The translations under genes and the position numbers were made by a program. From Nageia nagi (Eukaryota; Pinophyta): 64,000 nt of DNA. Location: positions 67,394,001 through 67,458,000 of the forward strand of contig JBITNC010000001.1 in NCBI GenBank assembly GCA_050084985.1, in the 5' to 3' direction. Positions within the stretch are counted from its first letter, which is position 1. Each line of letters starts with the position of its first letter. A model generated the notes under the pieces. That model was not told the origin of the DNA and searched no databases. It saw only the letters and a program-made list of their open reading frames with translations. Below are positions 10,118 to 20,872 of the stretch, in pieces.

Positions 10118-10126
10118 AAGGGGGAG
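10118..10126 (+). promoter_or_regulatory. Polypurine tract of copia A
   Basis: AAGGGGGAG directly precedes the 3' LTR. This RNase H-resistant tract primes plus-strand DNA synthesis. The inverted CTCCCCCTT adjoins the 3' LTRs of B and C. Confidence 0.9.
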
Positions 10127-10598
10127 TGTTAGAATTTGTAATGAAATATTGTGAATATCTAAACTCCTTGTAAATTCAATTAATCACTTAAAGGATATTT
10201 AGATACCTTAAGAGATTAATTGAATTCTTTATCATGTAAACTTTGACCTTACCATGTGGGTAGTTGGTAGGTTAAATTTAGGTAATGTATTTATTGTAAC
10301 CCTAACCTTACCCTTGGGTTAGTGCTCTCATGCTATAAATAGAGGGCCTCTCCTTTGTAATATAACTAAGATTTGGAGTAAGATTACTCTACTAGTTTGT
10401 GTAGGAGAGAAAGAGAATTGTAGTAAGAGGTGCATAGTTTGAGAATTGAGATCTAGTTGTGGATGTACTCCCAAGGAGGGAGGAACCACATTATATTGGT
10501 GTTATCTTGTCTGAATGGTGTTATTAGTTGTAGATGTTGAATGATTGAGTTTCCTATAGTCTTGGACCTTGAGGATTAGTGTAGATCTAATTCCTTCA
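10127..10598 (+). repeat. 3' LTR of copia A
   Basis: A 472-bp copy of the 5' LTR with TG...CA ends, followed by the CAAGT target duplication. It differs from the 5' LTR by about six substitutions, an 18-bp net length loss and single-base gaps. Confidence 0.95.
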
Positions 10599-10841
10599 CA
10601 AGTCTTATATTAAAAATTACAGATAAGTAAGATAAGTACCTATATTGATTGAAGATTCTTGTTGAGTTCCTTAATTTTACAATTTTCCATTAGAAAAATA
10701 ATATAATATATCATTTTTTCATCCCCCTTTGCTATTATTCCTAGAATCTATAGTATCTACAATTAACACATGAACCAAAAATTTTAATATTGTACCAAAC
10801 AGAGGAAGATTAGAAAATCATTGAACTAATACGACCACTAT
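10599..10841. other. Gap after copia A
   Basis: 10599-10603 is the right CAAGT duplication. The remainder is AT-rich and I see no gene in it; it may continue the DNA that A interrupted. Confidence 0.5.
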
Positions 10842-11125
10842 TTGAAGGTAAAATGCTACTGGATGGTAGCATGCCTCTAAATGATAGCATCATACTACTA
10901 AAAGGTAGCTTTCTACTACCATTTGAAGGTATGTTATCATCCAAAGGTATTATGCTACCAATCGATAGCATAATGCTACCATTTGTAGGTAGTATGCTAC
11001 CATCTAAAGGAAGATGTCACCGTTTGGATGCAGATGCCATCATATAGAGGTAGATACCACCATTTGAAATTAGATGCCTCCATTAAAAAGAAAAAGTAAC
11101 CATTTAGAGGTAGATGCCATTGAGT
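10842..11125. repeat. Degenerate minisatellite, GGTAG-rich
   Basis: About eleven imperfect units of roughly 22-27 bp built from CTACCATTTGAAGGTAG-like words, many themselves short palindromes such as GGTAGTATGCTACC. The plus strand is open for 64 codons at 10853-11047, but the repetitive peptide looks like a by-product. Confidence 0.8.
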
Positions 11126-11559
11126 TTTATAAACACAACTACACATATTATGAAATATAACAATACTAAGAATAATATCTCATTGATTATCATAACACTT
11201 TTAAGATCTTATGTCGAAAAACTCACTCAAAGGTGATATAGAAGAAAATAATAATAGATGTATCGAATTTAGATTAAGGTATTTATATTGGGCAATTTAG
11301 TTAAAATATAAATAATAATTTATAATTTCAAGGTTGAATCGGCTATTCACTATTTCAAAATATTGGTAAAAAAATAAAAATTTGATTTAAAATATTAATT
11401 TAACTTGGCAACCTAGGCCATTAAAAAATAATTGGTGATAAGGGTGTTATTGTAACCCAAACAATTCACCAATTTCTATTTTTAGAATTTTTTAAATTAA
11501 CTTATTAGTGAATATTTGTGACTAAAATGAACCCTTCATAGGATATACAAAGGAACTTG
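11126..11559. other. AT-rich gap
   Basis: I see no gene, repeat or signal here; it borders the start of the LINE relic. Confidence 0.4.
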
Positions 11560-14290
11560 ACGATATAGAGTGTTATGTGAATCTTGATGCTTCCCAATGA
11601 GTTTTATATCCTAGAATGTTAGAGAGATGATAGACCCAAAACATAAATATTCAATCTGTAGAGAGATTAAAAAGGTTTCTTCTCAGTATGGTAAACCTAA
11701 TTTTTTATGTATGTAAGAAGAGAATATTTGACTTTAATTTGTAGTATACTAGTTCCATTATATGGCATAGAAACCATTTCTATTCTACTAATTATCTTCA
11801 AGGTAGAAGTGATGTAATCACCTTTATACCACCTAAGTGGAATTGTTTTTTTTGTATCATAGGATGTGGATCCTTCCAATCAAGCAATTTGGACCATTTT
11901 ATTTTTATTTTTATGGATAACCATTTGGGATTATCAACATCTATACCTCCAATCATGGCCCTGATATATGTGTGATATGGCATTGGATAGATTTATATTT
12001 ACACTAATATATTTAGATTTTTTATGGTGGATTCAATATGATTGAAAATATGGAAGATAATATGGGCCACCTTCCTATGCATTGGTGCATCAATGAGTGG
12101 GATGCATGGTTTTTTGTAAAAAAATAAGCTTGTGTTGCTTATTCCTCCACTAAGGAATTTCTTGAGTTTCTTTGGTTCACTTGGTCTAGTATTCAACTTG
12201 GAGGTGATATATTTTTAAAAATATTAGACCAAGCAATGCTCATCAACTACTCTAGGTTTATTTTTCATAATGTTTCTTGCTTAACACCTTCTATTGTGGA
12301 GAATATAGGTAATACAATATCATATCACACACCCATTATTTTTAATGTTGCATCATCAGTAAGTGTTTGCCTCTAGAGAATTAAGTCATGATAGATAAGC
12401 TACCATTTTTAAGTATTATGTTAAATTCCTTGAGAATCTATCTCCATATTTAAAAGAAGCATGTCATTACCACTCTTTTTTGAGGATACATAATAGGATC
12501 ATTGCTATGTGACAAATGAAAATTATTCTAGGTTGGATGGTTTTTCTCATGTGTTCTATAAAGGGCTCTAGGATGTGGTTTGCCCATAACTCCTTTGTGT
12601 CTATTCAGAGGGTATGGAAAAGGGCCTTTTGGGTTAGGTAATCAATAACGGTAACATTAAGTTTATTCCAAAGTCTAGATACCTCAAGATCATCACAAAC
12701 TAGAGGCATATTACTTTGTTCAATGTGAGCTATAAGATTATAACAAAAGCTTTAGCTTTGAGACTCAAACCTTTGCTCCCCTTGATTATCTGACTTGAAA
12801 AATAAGCTTTATTAATAATAGATACATTCTTGATCATGTAATTATTATTTGAGAATGCATGGAATGGAATTGAGCTTTCCAATAAGAAGAACTATGATAA
12901 AATTGAATGGAATTTCATACTTATCATGCTCAAAGAACTTGAGTTTGGCCTTTGTTTTCTTAATTCTATTCAAATGCTTTTAAACATACCTCAGTGGTGA
13001 TTACAATTGATGTCATTTAAATAAATACTATTATACCTTTTAGATCAATTTAAGGTAGGGCTATCCTCTTGTTCCATCTTTATATGTGCTTGATGTAGAA
13101 GCCTTTGACTATTTATTAGCCAATAAATCCTCTTAGGCCATGATCTATGGAATTTATCTTATAGGTAATCATGGGTAGCTAATTAATGGTTATTTTGAAT
13201 ATGAATCCTTCTTTACCATAAATGAATATAATAAGATGGTATCTCAATCCCCATCCTACCTCAACACCTTATGTAAAGCTTCAAGTTTGAGTATTCAATG
13301 GAAGAAGAGTTCATGTTATAGATAATCCCTTAAGGATATGTTAGTGTGACTCACTTATTTTCAATGATAGTGAATTCAACCAATGGAGATGTTTAAATTC
13401 TTAGGAATTCCTTTTTTTTTCAAAGCACCTTGACATGATTATAGAACTACATTATTCATAGGGTTAAGAAAAAATATCTTATTAGGTATCTAAAAAGTTT
13501 CCCCTAGTTAGTAAATTTTAAATTTGCCCAAAAATTCTTGCTTCTATGCATGTTTATCATTCTTCTTAGTCATTGTTAGCATAATCTTATTATAATAAGC
13601 TCAAAAATATTCTCAGGTATTTCTTATAGGCCAACACTAAGAAAAAAATACTTCCATAGAGTACCTTAAGAATTTTGTTACCTTTCCAAAAGCACAAGGG
13701 GCATAGGAATTTTTAACTATCAACAATAAGGTATCACCTTGAGTACTAAATGGGTCATTAGATATTTGAAGGGCTCAGTTTCATAGAAGGTCTTAATCCA
13801 TCACTATATATCCTAAGGATCACCTTTTGGTAAAAAATTTAGAAATATCTTATCTTCCATTGTTGTAACCTTAGTCCTTGTTAAAATTCTAGGCTCTTTT
13901 GTAATCAAAAGTATCCAGAAGGGTTGGTAGGTTGTCAAACCATGGTTCTAATGGAAAGGAGTAAGTCATTTCATAGGATCCTTCTTACCTTCTCTTTATA
14001 TGTGATTATCTGAACTAGTTGTTAAATTGTAAGGCTTGCCCTTGGCTAGCATCCAATGGATTCACACTTAAAGGTTTTTCAAGAAAGGAATCCCATTCAT
14101 TTCTAATTTCTTCAATTACTCTTCTAAAGATTGTATCTCCTAGGAATATTTTAGATAAGTTCATTTTTTGAATAAGGAAGATAAAGCTACTTATGAAGAG
14201 ATGACTAATTGTACTCCTTCTCTCTTTGGTCCAAGCACATACATCATGCTCAACATCCATGATGGATAGAGTGGAAATGATTTAAATGTA
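11560..14290 (+). pseudogene. L1-type LINE relic: endonuclease and RT
   Basis: Plus-strand pieces in several frames follow a plant non-LTR ORF2. The APE endonuclease region gives an ITFIPPKWN-like piece and GGFNMIENMEDNMG near 12024-12066, cf. GGDFNMxE in the family. The RT gives DGFSHVFYKGL near 12535, RHITLFNVSYKIITKALALRL at about 12705-12770, KKNYDKIEWNFILIMLKEL near 12890 and QGCPL-like GYPLVPSLYVL near 13055. SIQWKKSSCY and a W...FLGIPF remnant follow. The 3' part (13.9-14.1 kb) is duplicated at the window start. ORF2 nicks DNA and reverse-transcribes LINE RNA at the target. Stops and shifts are dense, so the copy is old and dead. Both ends are approximate. Confidence 0.8.
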
Positions 14291-15009
14291 TTCCTTTATT
14301 TAATTACAAAGTGAAGAACAATTATTGTTGTCTCTCACATCACTTAATCATGGTTCCCAAGCTTAATGTAGGATGGAATTTATTTTTTACTAAAATAAGA
14401 TTGTGAACTAGATTTAAAACGATATGGTACAAATATATAGAACCCAAGAAATCTTTATTCATTTTAAGCCTAATTTTTCAAGGCCTTTTATTTTTGATAG
14501 ACTCATCCATTTGTGCATTGATATATTATATAAATAGTGGGCTTCAAAGATGGATGATTTGAAGTATTATTAGTGCAATAGTTTTTAACTATCTCATATT
14601 TGTTTTTAGTGGTAGTTACTAAAGGGTGGTTTTTAAATGCCCACTAAATCATAAGGAGGAAGGTAAAAAATGTCCCGCAATATAAATCACAAAAAATAAT
14701 AAAATCCCATGCAAGAAACTTAATCAAGCACTTATAACATTTTAAGTTTTTAAAGTTTTTAGAGAAGATAAATCGAGTGGTTAGAGAACTTAACTTGTGC
14801 CATTTTGATCTAAGATGGTTAGAGTAGTTGGAGCATTTTCAATTTTCCACATAGAGAAAAACTTATATTAGGGGTTGAGAAAAGAAAATTCCATTATTGA
14901 GAGCACCCAAAAAATATTCTTCTACATAGCTTATTAAGAAATTATCATGCTTCTAGAATAAAATTCTCTAGGGAATTTTTTTATAAAATCTATTTTTTAT
15001 CTATCTTAA
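14291..15009. other. AT-rich gap after the LINE
   Basis: No open frame or motif I can defend; it may include the LINE 3' end, but no clear poly(A) tail was identified. Confidence 0.35.
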
Positions 15010-15269
15010 AATTATTGAATACCATAAAATTATTTTTGCATCATGTATCATGTCAAATAATTTTTGGGCCTTATCTATTCTTTCACATTTTGCATACTTG
15101 TCTATTAGGGTAATCAAGTTTTTTGGGGTTTTTGGTAATGAAGTTCAAATAAACCTTTGTATATCCTACATGACCAAGAAGTTCAATAATTCATGTATAA
15201 TTATTCATCCAAGAATAATACAATAAGATTCCCTCATGTTTTAAGGGTTTGTTTCACATTTTGTAATCA

Positions 15270-16100
15270 TATCTATTAGAGCATTCAAAACCACAACATT
15301 TGATTTACAAGAACCAAGTAAACTAATCCAAAGACTTAATTCATGTTTTATGGGTATTTTAGTAATGAAGTTCAAATCAACCTCATGATAGCCTATATGA
15401 CCAAGAAGATCAACATTCATCCCAAGAACAATGCAATAAGAGTCGCTCATCTTGTAAGGATTTGTTATGCATTTTATATACATGCCTATTAGTGCATTAG
15501 AAACCATATCATTCAATTTATAAGTACCAATAAAACACATCCACACACCCAATTTAGATTTTACAGTTATTTTGGCAATGAATTTTTTATCTCCCTCATG
15601 ATAGCCTACACAACCAAGAAGGTAAACAATGCATATATAATGATTCATCATAGAAATAATGCAATAAGATTCCCTTGTATTGTTTTGAGGGTTTATTCCA
15701 TATTTTGAATACATATCTATCATGGTATTCAAAACCACAACATTCAATTTACAAGAACCAAGTAGACACATTCACATTCCTAATTCAAGTTTTATGGGTA
15801 TTTGGAAATGAAGTTCAAAGCTCTCTCAAGATAGTTTGCATGACCAAGGTTGTCAACAACGTATTTATAATGTTTCATCCCATGAATAATGCAATAGTAA
15901 TTCCTTATGTTTTAAGGGTTTATTTTAAATTTTGTATACATATCTTTTAGGGCATTCAAAACCATAACATTTGATTTATAGGCACCAAGTAGACACATCC
16001 ATACACCCAATTTAGGTTTTATGGCTATTTTGATATTAAGGTTAGCAATGCATGCATAATATTTCATCTTAAGAATAATGTAATAAGAGTCACTCATGCT
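15270..16100 (-). repeat. PPR-derived tandem array, about 225-bp period
   Basis: Equivalent points (GCATTCAAAACCA or variants) fall at 15281, 15494, 15725 and 15952, giving spacings of 213, 231 and 227 bp. Each unit encodes, on the minus strand, the end of an E region fused to the start of a PPR repeat: HYxCIVxLLG, GYHEGDxNFITKIxIK, LGVWMxLLGxxK, NVVVLNALIDMYTK. The most open unit pair spans 15771-15241 (176 codons). The unit skips the middle of the normal gene, so a deletion preceded or accompanied amplification. Confidence 0.75.
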
Positions 16101-17214
16101 ATAAAGTATTTATAACCATCACCATTGAACTTGCATGGTTGGATGCAAGTAGAACACATACAAATGTTATGTTGTTAGGGTTAGTTCCCAAGTACTTCAT
16201 CGGATCAAGGAATTTGAAAGTACAATATAATATGCACCATATTTAGTACATATCCTACAATCATTGCAATCCATAAAACTATTTTTGCATCATGCATCTT
16301 CTCATACAATTCTCAGGCCTTATGTATTGTTCCACAAATTGCATACATGTCTATTAAGGTATTCATAATGATAATATTTGATGAAAAAATTCTCAACTAC
16401 TATTTGATGTATATCTATACGTTATTTTAGAACATTCTAGCTAGTACATGCTAGATGAGTATTGGAAAAGGTTGCAAAGATTGGATTTACATATTACAAT
16501 TGCATTTGCTTAAAAGTCTCTAGAGTCTTTTTAGAAAATAAGTGACATCAACAGTTTTCTACAAAATAGTACCATATATTATTTTTTTATATTGTAATCA
16601 CATTTGGAAGGTCCAAATTGATTCTTTAACCTTTCAAATCACTTGATATGTAATTGTATTCTTAGTAAACTTCCTTTGATTCAATGCTCTACAATGTCAT
16701 GAAGATGAAAATGATTTTTGGTGTCCACATTCATTTCCTTCTATGTGACTACAAAGCATCAAATGTTTTAAAGGAAGCTTGGTAAGAATATGATTGTGGA
16801 TCAAGTGAGTGATCTAATAGATAAAGAAATCGATCTTTAACAACTAGGATGTGCCTACAATATAAAAAATCAACCACATGTCTACCATAGTATTCACAAC
16901 TACAACATCTTATTTATTTCTCCCATGGTGGTACATGTTGAGAGAATGCTTGCAAAGATTATAGTGTGCTTGACTATTGCATATTCTTAAAATTTTATAT
17001 GATCTTTTAAAAAATTCACTTTGTACATATCTTACAGTCATTATTTTCCATGAAACTATATTCAAATTATGTATCTTGTTGAATAATTCCTAGACCTTAT
17101 GTATTATTACATAGCTTGCATACATGTATATCATGGTATTCATAACCATAACATTTGATGAAAATATATAGTTTGCATCCATGTCTATTATAAAGCATAA
17201 TAGTCATCCTCTTT

Positions 17215-17480
17215 TGGATTCCTTTTTCTACAAGCATATGATTTTAAGAAAGTTAATATATTAAACTCCAAATTATGATATTAGGCACCTATTTTGGTTC
17301 AATGGTGTCTAATTATATGAAAAAGGTACTTTGTAATTTTTCGATAGTTTTTTTTACAAAAGTCATAAGCTTTTGGGTTTCATTTTATAGAAGCATATGA
17401 TTTTTAAAATGTTGGTATATTAAACTCCAAATTATGATATCAAGCACCTCCTTTGCTTCAATGATGATTTGATTGTATTT
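17215..17480. repeat. About 155-bp dispersed tandem repeat, left pair
   Basis: Two units about 158 bp apart share ACAAGCATATGATTTT, TATTAAACTCCAAATTATG and CACCTCCTTTGCTTCA-like words. Related units recur at 18640-18960. Confidence 0.7.
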
Positions 17481-18430
17481 TGAAAATGAAATTCAAAGCT
17501 CCCTCAAGATAGCCTACATTACCAAGAAGGTCAACAATGCATGTATAATGATTCATCCTAGGGATAATAGAATAGAATTCACTCTTACTATTAAAGTATT
17601 TATGACCCTCATCCACTAGACTTGGATGGCTACATGTAAGTAGAACACATACAAAGGTTAAATTGTTAGGGTTGGTTCCCAAGTGCTTCATAGGATAAAA
17701 GATTTTTACATACATCCTTGTTGTAGACATGAATTGCATATCCTCCAATTATTGTAGTCCATGAAATTGTGTCTACATCATGCATCTTGTCAAAAAATTT
17801 ATGGACCTTGTGTATTCTTCTACATTTTGCATAAATGTCTATAAGGGCATTCAAAATCATAAAATATGGTATTGTGTTCATAACCTAACGTAATCTTTAC
17901 AAATCACTCTAAATTTCCTATATTTTTGGATGTCCGATATCTACCACAAAAACTAGAATCTTTCATCATTTTGTATATGTTCTCAATTTGATTCAACTAC
18001 AAATTCTTCCAACTCTAGGTTATTATGAATTCTATAGGTATCAAGCAAATGAGTCCACAAATACTAGCTACAAAGTTTTATGAATAAAAATGTAAATAAT
18101 ATTGGCAAATAATCGCGTAATCAAAAGTATCAACTTGTGAGAGACCACTAAGATCATAATGATAGCCAATATATATGATCATACTATTGCTTGCCTACCT
18201 CCTTGCACTTTCTTAATCAGTAGTATTCACATGGTGTATTTAGATCATTTTAATATATCATATGGTACAATACAGTTGCATAATTTCATATCATATGGTA
18301 TATTTTTAGTATTTGATTCGTGTATAATGGTTCATGTATTTGGTTCATTTAGTATCCTCACACAATACATTTATAATTATGATTTATCCTAGTAATATTG
18401 CAATAAGAGTCACTCATGCTATTAAATTAT

Positions 18431-18639
18431 TTGCTTTCCTTCTCAAAACCAACTTTTAGATTATATAGTGTATTTATATTATTTCATATAATATGGCATA
18501 GTTGCATCATTTTAGAACATATGGTGGATGAGGCCAACTTATCACTTTTGGATTGGTTTTCGATACTTGGAAACGTTTTGGTTGGATAGATGCTTTCCTT
18601 CTTCAAGCTCATTTTTGTGCCCTTTTTTTAGATATTTTT
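18431..18639. other. AT-rich spacer
   Basis: No gene recognised. Words such as TCATATCATATGG recur locally. Confidence 0.3.
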
Positions 18640-18960
18640 TGGGTTCCTTTTTATATAAGCATAGATTTTAGAAAGTTAATGTATATTAAAATTCAAATTA
18701 TGATCTCAAGCACCTCCTTTAGTTCAACAACGGTATGATTGTATGGAAAAGGTAGTTTGTAATATTTTTTACAATAATTATCAACTTTTGGATTCCTTTT
18801 TTCTACAAGCATATGATTTTTGGAAAGTTGGTATATTAAACTCCAAATTGTGATATCATGCACCTCTTTTGGTTCAAAGGTAGTTTGATTATATGAAAAA
18901 GTACTTAATGACTTTTTGATAGGATTGTTAGAACAATCATTAGCTTTTGGGTTCCATTTT
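18640..18960. repeat. About 155-bp repeat, right cluster
   Basis: Units at about 18645 and 18795, plus a partial one from about 18949, match the pair at 17215-17480 with many substitutions. Together with that pair they flank PPR-like sequence, suggesting that the duplication included the PPR relic. Confidence 0.7.
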
Positions 18961-19129
18961 TAGACATGAAGATTATGTATTGTAGATGGAACATGAACAT
19001 AAAGGTAAGCATAATAAGATTCAAAACTACTCTAAAATTATGCTCTAATGATCAAGAATACCTATAGGACCAAGAACTATACAATTATGCTCTCATGATT
19101 CAAATAAGCTTTATGATACTAAAAATCTT

Positions 19130-19870
19130 TGATAGAGGCATTTGGTTACTTTTTAACAATTTATCACTTTTTGATTAGTTTGTTACAAGCATTAAAAAGG
19201 TAGTACATTGGATATCCATGGATTGGACCACTATAAAGGTGTGGTTAGGCATTCCTTTAGGTGTCATCAATATCGAACAAGGATGGATAAGGTAAGAGAC
19301 TAAACGATGTCTAGTCATTCCCATTGGATCATCCTCCAAGAGCCCATGGCCAACACTATGATTGAGTTGTATAGATAGTGTACCTCAGGTAACTAAGGAA
19401 GATGTAGTTTGGAAGAATTCCTTCATCAAATTTTTGATAAAAAATTAATAGTTTGAAATTATGCCTATTTTTTAAAAGTAATTATTAGGCAATGGTTTTA
19501 ATTTCCACTTTATAGTTTAAGGGGGCAGCGAATAACCACCTCCTTATGTCATTTGCTGGTGGTTTATATGATATGTGGCCATTTATTAACTACCATTATA
19601 GGGAGTCAACTCTTAACAATGGGCTCATTGGTAATAGATCGATAACTAACTATAAAGGGCATTAAGGGAAATTATAAACTACCATCAAAGGCCCTTTTTG
19701 GTCTAGTGATAATCCCACTTTCCCTTTTTGTGGGATAGAAGAAACAACCATACATATCTTCTAGTTTTATTCCAAAGCTTGTAAAGGTTCGAAATGGATA
19801 GAGTCTATTTTTAGTCCATAGTTGAAACAACCTATAAATTGACTTCACAATCTTTTAGGAGATCCTCCAT
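19130..19870 (+). pseudogene. LINE scrap, endonuclease-like then zinc-knuckle-like
   Basis: Translation in shifting frames gives a WIGPL..GV start, RMDKVRD, SSHSHWI and PMANTMIELYR, reminiscent of the plant LINE endonuclease. After a jump it gives PTFPFCGIEETTIHIF, reminiscent of the C-terminal zinc-binding reverse-transcriptase tail (CxxCxxxxETxxHLF). The RT between them would be deleted. Resemblance is by eye and modest. Confidence 0.4.
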
Positions 19871-20640
19871 ATTTTTTATAAAACTCTTCAAGAATTCTAG
19901 AATATGTTCAAAATTAAATATCCTTAAAAACTTTCAACTTGTGATCTTTCAAGCTTCTGATTTTTTGGGCTTTTACTTCAATTCATCGAAACAAGGTCAT
20001 GGTTCTTTTACCGATTCCGTTCTTTAAGTGAGAACTTTATCATCCATCAGTTTTATATCTTTTGATCGTTGTATAAAGCTCTATACGATAAAAAAAAGTT
20101 TGTATTAAAGATATTCGTGGATATTTGTTGTGATATTTGGTTTAACATGGTGGGCTCGCATTATATCTTTCACTTTTTGGATTAAAAGATCGGTCATTTC
20201 AATCTTGTTCTGTCATACGTGCTCCATGTCTTACCATTGTCGGCAAGAGGGAATGGGGCTTTTCTTATATGCCTTAACTAGTTCGCTGGCTTGCATTTTT
20301 TTGTACGAGGCAATTACTTGCAGTCCTCTCGTTTTCCCAAGAAATCCTTGTGGAGATGCGAGGGCTTCACGTGGAGCCTTTTAACATCTTTCGATTGGTT
20401 ACTACAGTGCTATGTGGGTAGAGAAATGTTAACATCTTGTTTCCTCACTTAAGTCTATGTACCCTCACAAGAAGTAATGGTATTTTGTCACTATCAATGG
20501 GTCGTTAACGCGTTGGAATCTCTATGCATTCACGAGATAGAAGCAGAATTTACATCTATCATTGAAACATCCACTCTTTAAGAGTCGCTACGCATGCTTG
20601 GGATTTAGAGTTCTGATTGTTGTCACATTTAGAGTTCATT
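19871..20640. other. Unrecognised region with a GC-richer island
   Basis: From about 20130 to 20580 the base composition rises compared with its surroundings. An open plus-strand stretch of 84 codons (20130-20384) has no motif I know, and the minus strand is equally uninformative. It could be a decayed host exon or captured sequence. Confidence 0.3.
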
Positions 20641-20872
20641 TACACAGATTTTATCGTGGGAGAAGTGTTTGGAGAGAGATTTTACTGCTTGTTTAGCTTG
20701 GATTAGGAAGAAGGACGAGGTTTGCATGTTTGAACTTCACAACTTTGAACAATATCACATTGAAGACCACATTCTCAAATTCATTTCAGATTCAAATATG
20801 GAAAAGGTTTTTGGATATAGGATTCAGTCATTCCTGAAGGAAATTAGCAGATGCAACATATCACCATTTTGA
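20641..20872 (+). pseudogene. Unknown short coding-like segment
   Basis: Open reading from 20669 gives 67 residues with balanced, non-repetitive composition (RDFTACLAWIRKKDEV, HNFEQYHIEDHILKF, FGYRIQSFLKEISRC). That is unlike the low-complexity frames around it. I do not recognise the family. It has no visible splice or promoter context, so it may be an isolated exon relic or chance. Confidence 0.3.

Larger units (their letters stand above)
1857..10598 (+). mobile_element. Ty1/copia retrotransposon A, full length
   Basis: An 8742-bp element with LTRs beginning TGTTAG and ending TTCA. It has a tRNA-iMet-type PBS after the 5' LTR and a purine tract (AAGGGGGAG) before the 3' LTR. The order gag, protease, integrase, RT, RNase H marks it as Ty1/copia. 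The two LTRs differ by about six substitutions and a few indels over some 470 bp (roughly 1.3 percent by eye), so insertion was fairly recent. The polyprotein has at least six nonsense codons and two frameshifts, so A cannot mobilise itself. Two features are unusual: a 2.9-kb PBS-to-gag leader with captured-looking sequence, and a hairpin repeat array before the PPT. Copia B is its close relative. Confidence 0.96.
15010..18430 (-). pseudogene. Degenerate PPR gene with amplified segments
   Basis: The minus strand repeatedly encodes pieces of a plant PLS-class PPR protein. The best part (17881-17458) has LNALIDIYAKCRRIHKVHKFFDKMHD and ISWTTIIGGYA, then NPNNLTFVCVLLTCSHPSLVDEG and HYTCIVDLLGNVGYLEGALNFI. 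These correspond to P/L/S repeats followed by the E region. Further PPR repeats are visible near 17030-17160, 16260-16390 and 15010-15125, and a last scrap at 18370-18430. PPR proteins bind organelle RNA for editing, splicing or stability. Frames are broken throughout, no start or targeting peptide was found, and the segment 15270-16100 is a tandem array, so this is a decayed and locally amplified copy. Confidence 0.7.

Noticed and set aside
1852-10603. Copia A as an active autonomous element, given its young LTRs
   Set aside because: Multiple stops, two frameshifts and loss of the integrase Glu rule out self-mobilisation of this copy.
18159-18392. 77-codon plus-strand frame
   Set aside because: Low-complexity AT-rich composition over PPR-array scraps on the other strand; no motif.
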